DNA of 64,000 nt, taken from positions 409,089-473,088 of the forward strand of contig CANLXN010000003.1 in assembly GCA_947495135.1 (NCBI GenBank), written 5' to 3'. Shown here piece after piece: positions 62,672 through 64,000 of this stretch. A program made the position numbers and the translations under genes. A model generated the notes under the pieces. The model searched no databases, had not been told where the DNA came from, and saw only the letters and a program-made list of their open reading frames with translations. Within the stretch, counting starts at the first letter, position 1. Every line of letters starts with the position of its first letter. This DNA comes from an uncultured Flavobacteriaceae bacterium (GTDB lineage: Bacteria; Bacteroidota; Bacteroidia; Flavobacteriales; Flavobacteriaceae).

Positions 62672-64000
62672 TTACTCCTTAATAAATCGTTCAACAAATT
62701 TATTGCCTTCCGAGTTTACTTCAAGCACGTAAATTCCATTTTGTAATTGAGAGACTTGTATTGATCTAGTATAAGGACCCGTTAAAACTACCTGACCCAA
62801 CAGGTTGTAGATCGTATAATTTGTTGGGCTTGCTTCTAGGACAGTTACATTCAAGAACCCATCACTCACAGGGTTCGGATAAATCTCCATTTGAGTTGCA
62901 ACTAAATTGGTAGTATTCAGATCGATGGTTTGTCCTTGTACTGAAGCAGGAATCACCACAATATAATCTTCTACTTCGCCATAAGTAAACGACTCGCAAG
63001 AAGTTGGAATACCGTTGTATTTCATAGAAACACGCATACGAGTTGGTCCCGCCGATGCTCCACTTGGAACACTAAACGTTCCTGTAACCGAAGTAGCCGT
63101 TGTAGCAGCGCTTGAGTAAGACAATTCTCCAGCGTCCCCAAAGTCCCCATCACGGTTCCAATCTACGAAGACCGCGTATCCTTCTGCATAAACGGTTCCT
63201 GTCCACGCTGGCGTAATGGTAATACTATTACTAGCACTTAGATTAGTTGAAAGGCTCGTAAAGTCTCCATATCCTCCCGCAGAAGCACCTGTTGCATTGT
63301 TGATACTTCCTATCTGAACACGTTGAATATACTCGTCATTAGTATTGTTACCATTTGAAGCACAGTAGCCCGTTGGTGGATTATTTCCGCCACCGCTGCC
63401 GCCTGAAGCTAAGCTAATGTTATCAATTGCAACATCTGCTTGCCAAGTTGAACCCGTTAAGCGGTTGAAACGCAATTGAACATCGCCTCCAACATAGGCT
63501 GCTAAATTCACACTTTGCGCATTCCATTGATTTCCTTGGTTTCCAGTCTGACTCCATAAACTAGTCCAGTTGGCTCCATCGGTACTTGCCTCTACGGCAA
63601 TACTTCCCATATCTGCAGCTCCGAACATATGATAGTCGAAATTAAAGCTCGCAGCACTTTCTCCTGATAAATCGATGCATGGAGAATTTAAAATAGCTCG
63701 CTTGTTTGGATAACCTGTTCCATTTACAGAAGCCTCTACATACATATACCAAGAGCTATTAGATCCCGAAGCGGGTCCCGTATTATTAGAAGGAGTACCA
63801 CCACTATCACGTGTCCAGTCAATATCGTCTCCAGCAGATTGTGACCAAGCGCCTATTGAACTCTCAAAACTCTCGCCATAACCTACACCAACACCTCCGC
63901 CAGTGCAGCCTCCGCCACCGCCACCGGTAGTGCTCAATTCAAATTTGTCTAAAGCAATATCTGCCTGCCAAGTTGAGCCTGTTACTCGATTAAATCGAAG
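62672..64000 (-). CDS. T9SS-secreted modular protein with MAM-like and GEVED domains, 5' partial
   Basis: The frame stays open to the right edge, so the N-terminus is missing; 442 residues are visible. The first visible residues (RFNRVTGSTWQADIALDKF) are the end of one MAM-like module. A complete MAM-like module (about bases 63405-63890) follows, then a GEVED domain (YCASNGNNTNDEYIQRVQIG to FTYGEVEDYIVVI) and a type A T9SS domain (IYPNPVSDG to ERFIKE). The module order differs from the neighbouring M4 protease, where GEVED precedes MAM. The missing part may hold an enzyme domain, perhaps also a protease. The apparent TTG start at 63937 is internal to the protein. Confidence 0.88.
   Translation of the reverse strand, partial: LRFNRVTGSTWQADIALDKFELSTTGGGGGGCTGGGVGVGYGESFESSIGAWSQSAGDDIDWTRDSGGTPSNNTGPASGSNSSWYMYVEASVNGTGYPNKRAILNSPCIDLSGESAASFNFDYHMFGAADMGSIAVEASTDGANWTSLWSQTGNQGNQWNAQSVNLAAYVGGDVQLRFNRLTGSTWQADVAIDNISLASGGSGGGNNPPTGYCASNGNNTNDEYIQRVQIGSINNATGASAGGYGDFTSLSTNLSASNSITITPAWTGTVYAEGYAVFVDWNRDGDFGDAGELSYSSAATTATSVTGTFSVPSGASAGPTRMRVSMKYNGIPTSCESFTYGEVEDYIVVIPASVQGQTIDLNTTNLVATQMEIYPNPVSDGFLNVTVLEASPTNYTIYNLLGQVVLTGPYTRSIQVSQLQNGIYVLEVNSEGNKFVERFIKE
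63405..63890 (-). repeat. MAM-like module related to those at 58790-59815
   Basis: This segment repeats the pattern SFESSIGAW, DIDWTRDSGGTPS, NGTGYPNKRAILNSPC and RFNRLTGSTWQADVAIDNIS seen twice in the adjacent M4 protease gene, with clear DNA similarity in the conserved parts. Confidence 0.75.

Noticed and set aside
63935..63937. TTG at 63937 as the start of the right-edge protein
   Set aside because: The frame continues upstream to base 64000 with sequence that matches the end of a MAM-like module, so the gene is cut by the window edge.
1..64000. CRISPR array, tRNA, rRNA, insertion sequence or restriction-type defence genes
   Set aside because: Reading both strands showed no regularly spaced identical repeats, no cloverleaf-like segments and no transposase, Cas, methylase or nuclease-helicase motifs.

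Overview
The window looks like chromosomal DNA of a marine-type member of the Flavobacteriaceae (Bacteroidota). The base composition is AT-rich. Ten secreted proteins end in the type A C-terminal sorting domain of the type IX secretion system (T9SS). The regulators are hybrid two-component (HTCS), LytTR and TPR-fused types usual for this phylum, and several genes have a TAnnTTTG motif just upstream. I saw no rRNA, tRNA, CRISPR array, insertion sequence or prophage core genes.

Bases 1-34,500 are an accessory 'secretome plus regulators' region. It holds two M36 metallopeptidases (one cut by the left edge), a subtilisin-like protease, several β-propeller T9SS cargo proteins, two tail-fibre-like secreted proteins (one with an S74 chaperone domain) and a dockerin-like lipoprotein. 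Its regulators have very different architectures: a TPR-membrane-AraC protein (4712-6502), a LytS-type kinase with a LytTR response regulator (7041-9811), a membrane-anchored propeller-Y_Y_Y-LytTR protein (11218-13848) and an HTCS (21710-25588) divergent from a three-gene cargo operon. Two kinds of tandem direct repeat with a 21-22 bp period lie beside these regulators and look like their operators.

Bases 34,500-41,200 hold small lipoproteins, a DUF6934-like gene with a previously hidden 56-codon gene behind it, a short-chain L-threonine dehydrogenase, an M13 peptidase and a MATE transporter. Bases 41,232-50,615 are a nearly complete tetrapyrrole cluster. hemH and an AraC regulator lie on the minus strand, and hemA-hemC-hemD-hemE-(DUF6973-like)-(EI24)-hemF-hemB on the plus strand, several genes being joined by 4-bp GTGA overlaps. 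Together they cover glutamyl-tRNA to coproporphyrinogen oxidation plus iron insertion; hemL and the protoporphyrinogen oxidation step are not here.

Bases 50,608-58,420 carry general functions: a putative outer-membrane protein, a CNNM/CorC-like CBS protein, a TPR hybrid histidine kinase, an alkyltransferase-type DNA repair protein, a serine hydrolase and a PolB-like 3'-5' exonuclease. The right end (58,513-64,000, minus strand) holds an M4 thermolysin-like protease and the C-terminal part of a related protein. Both carry near-identical MAM-like modules, a GEVED domain and a T9SS signal.

All family calls come from reading motifs in the sequence; no database search was possible.
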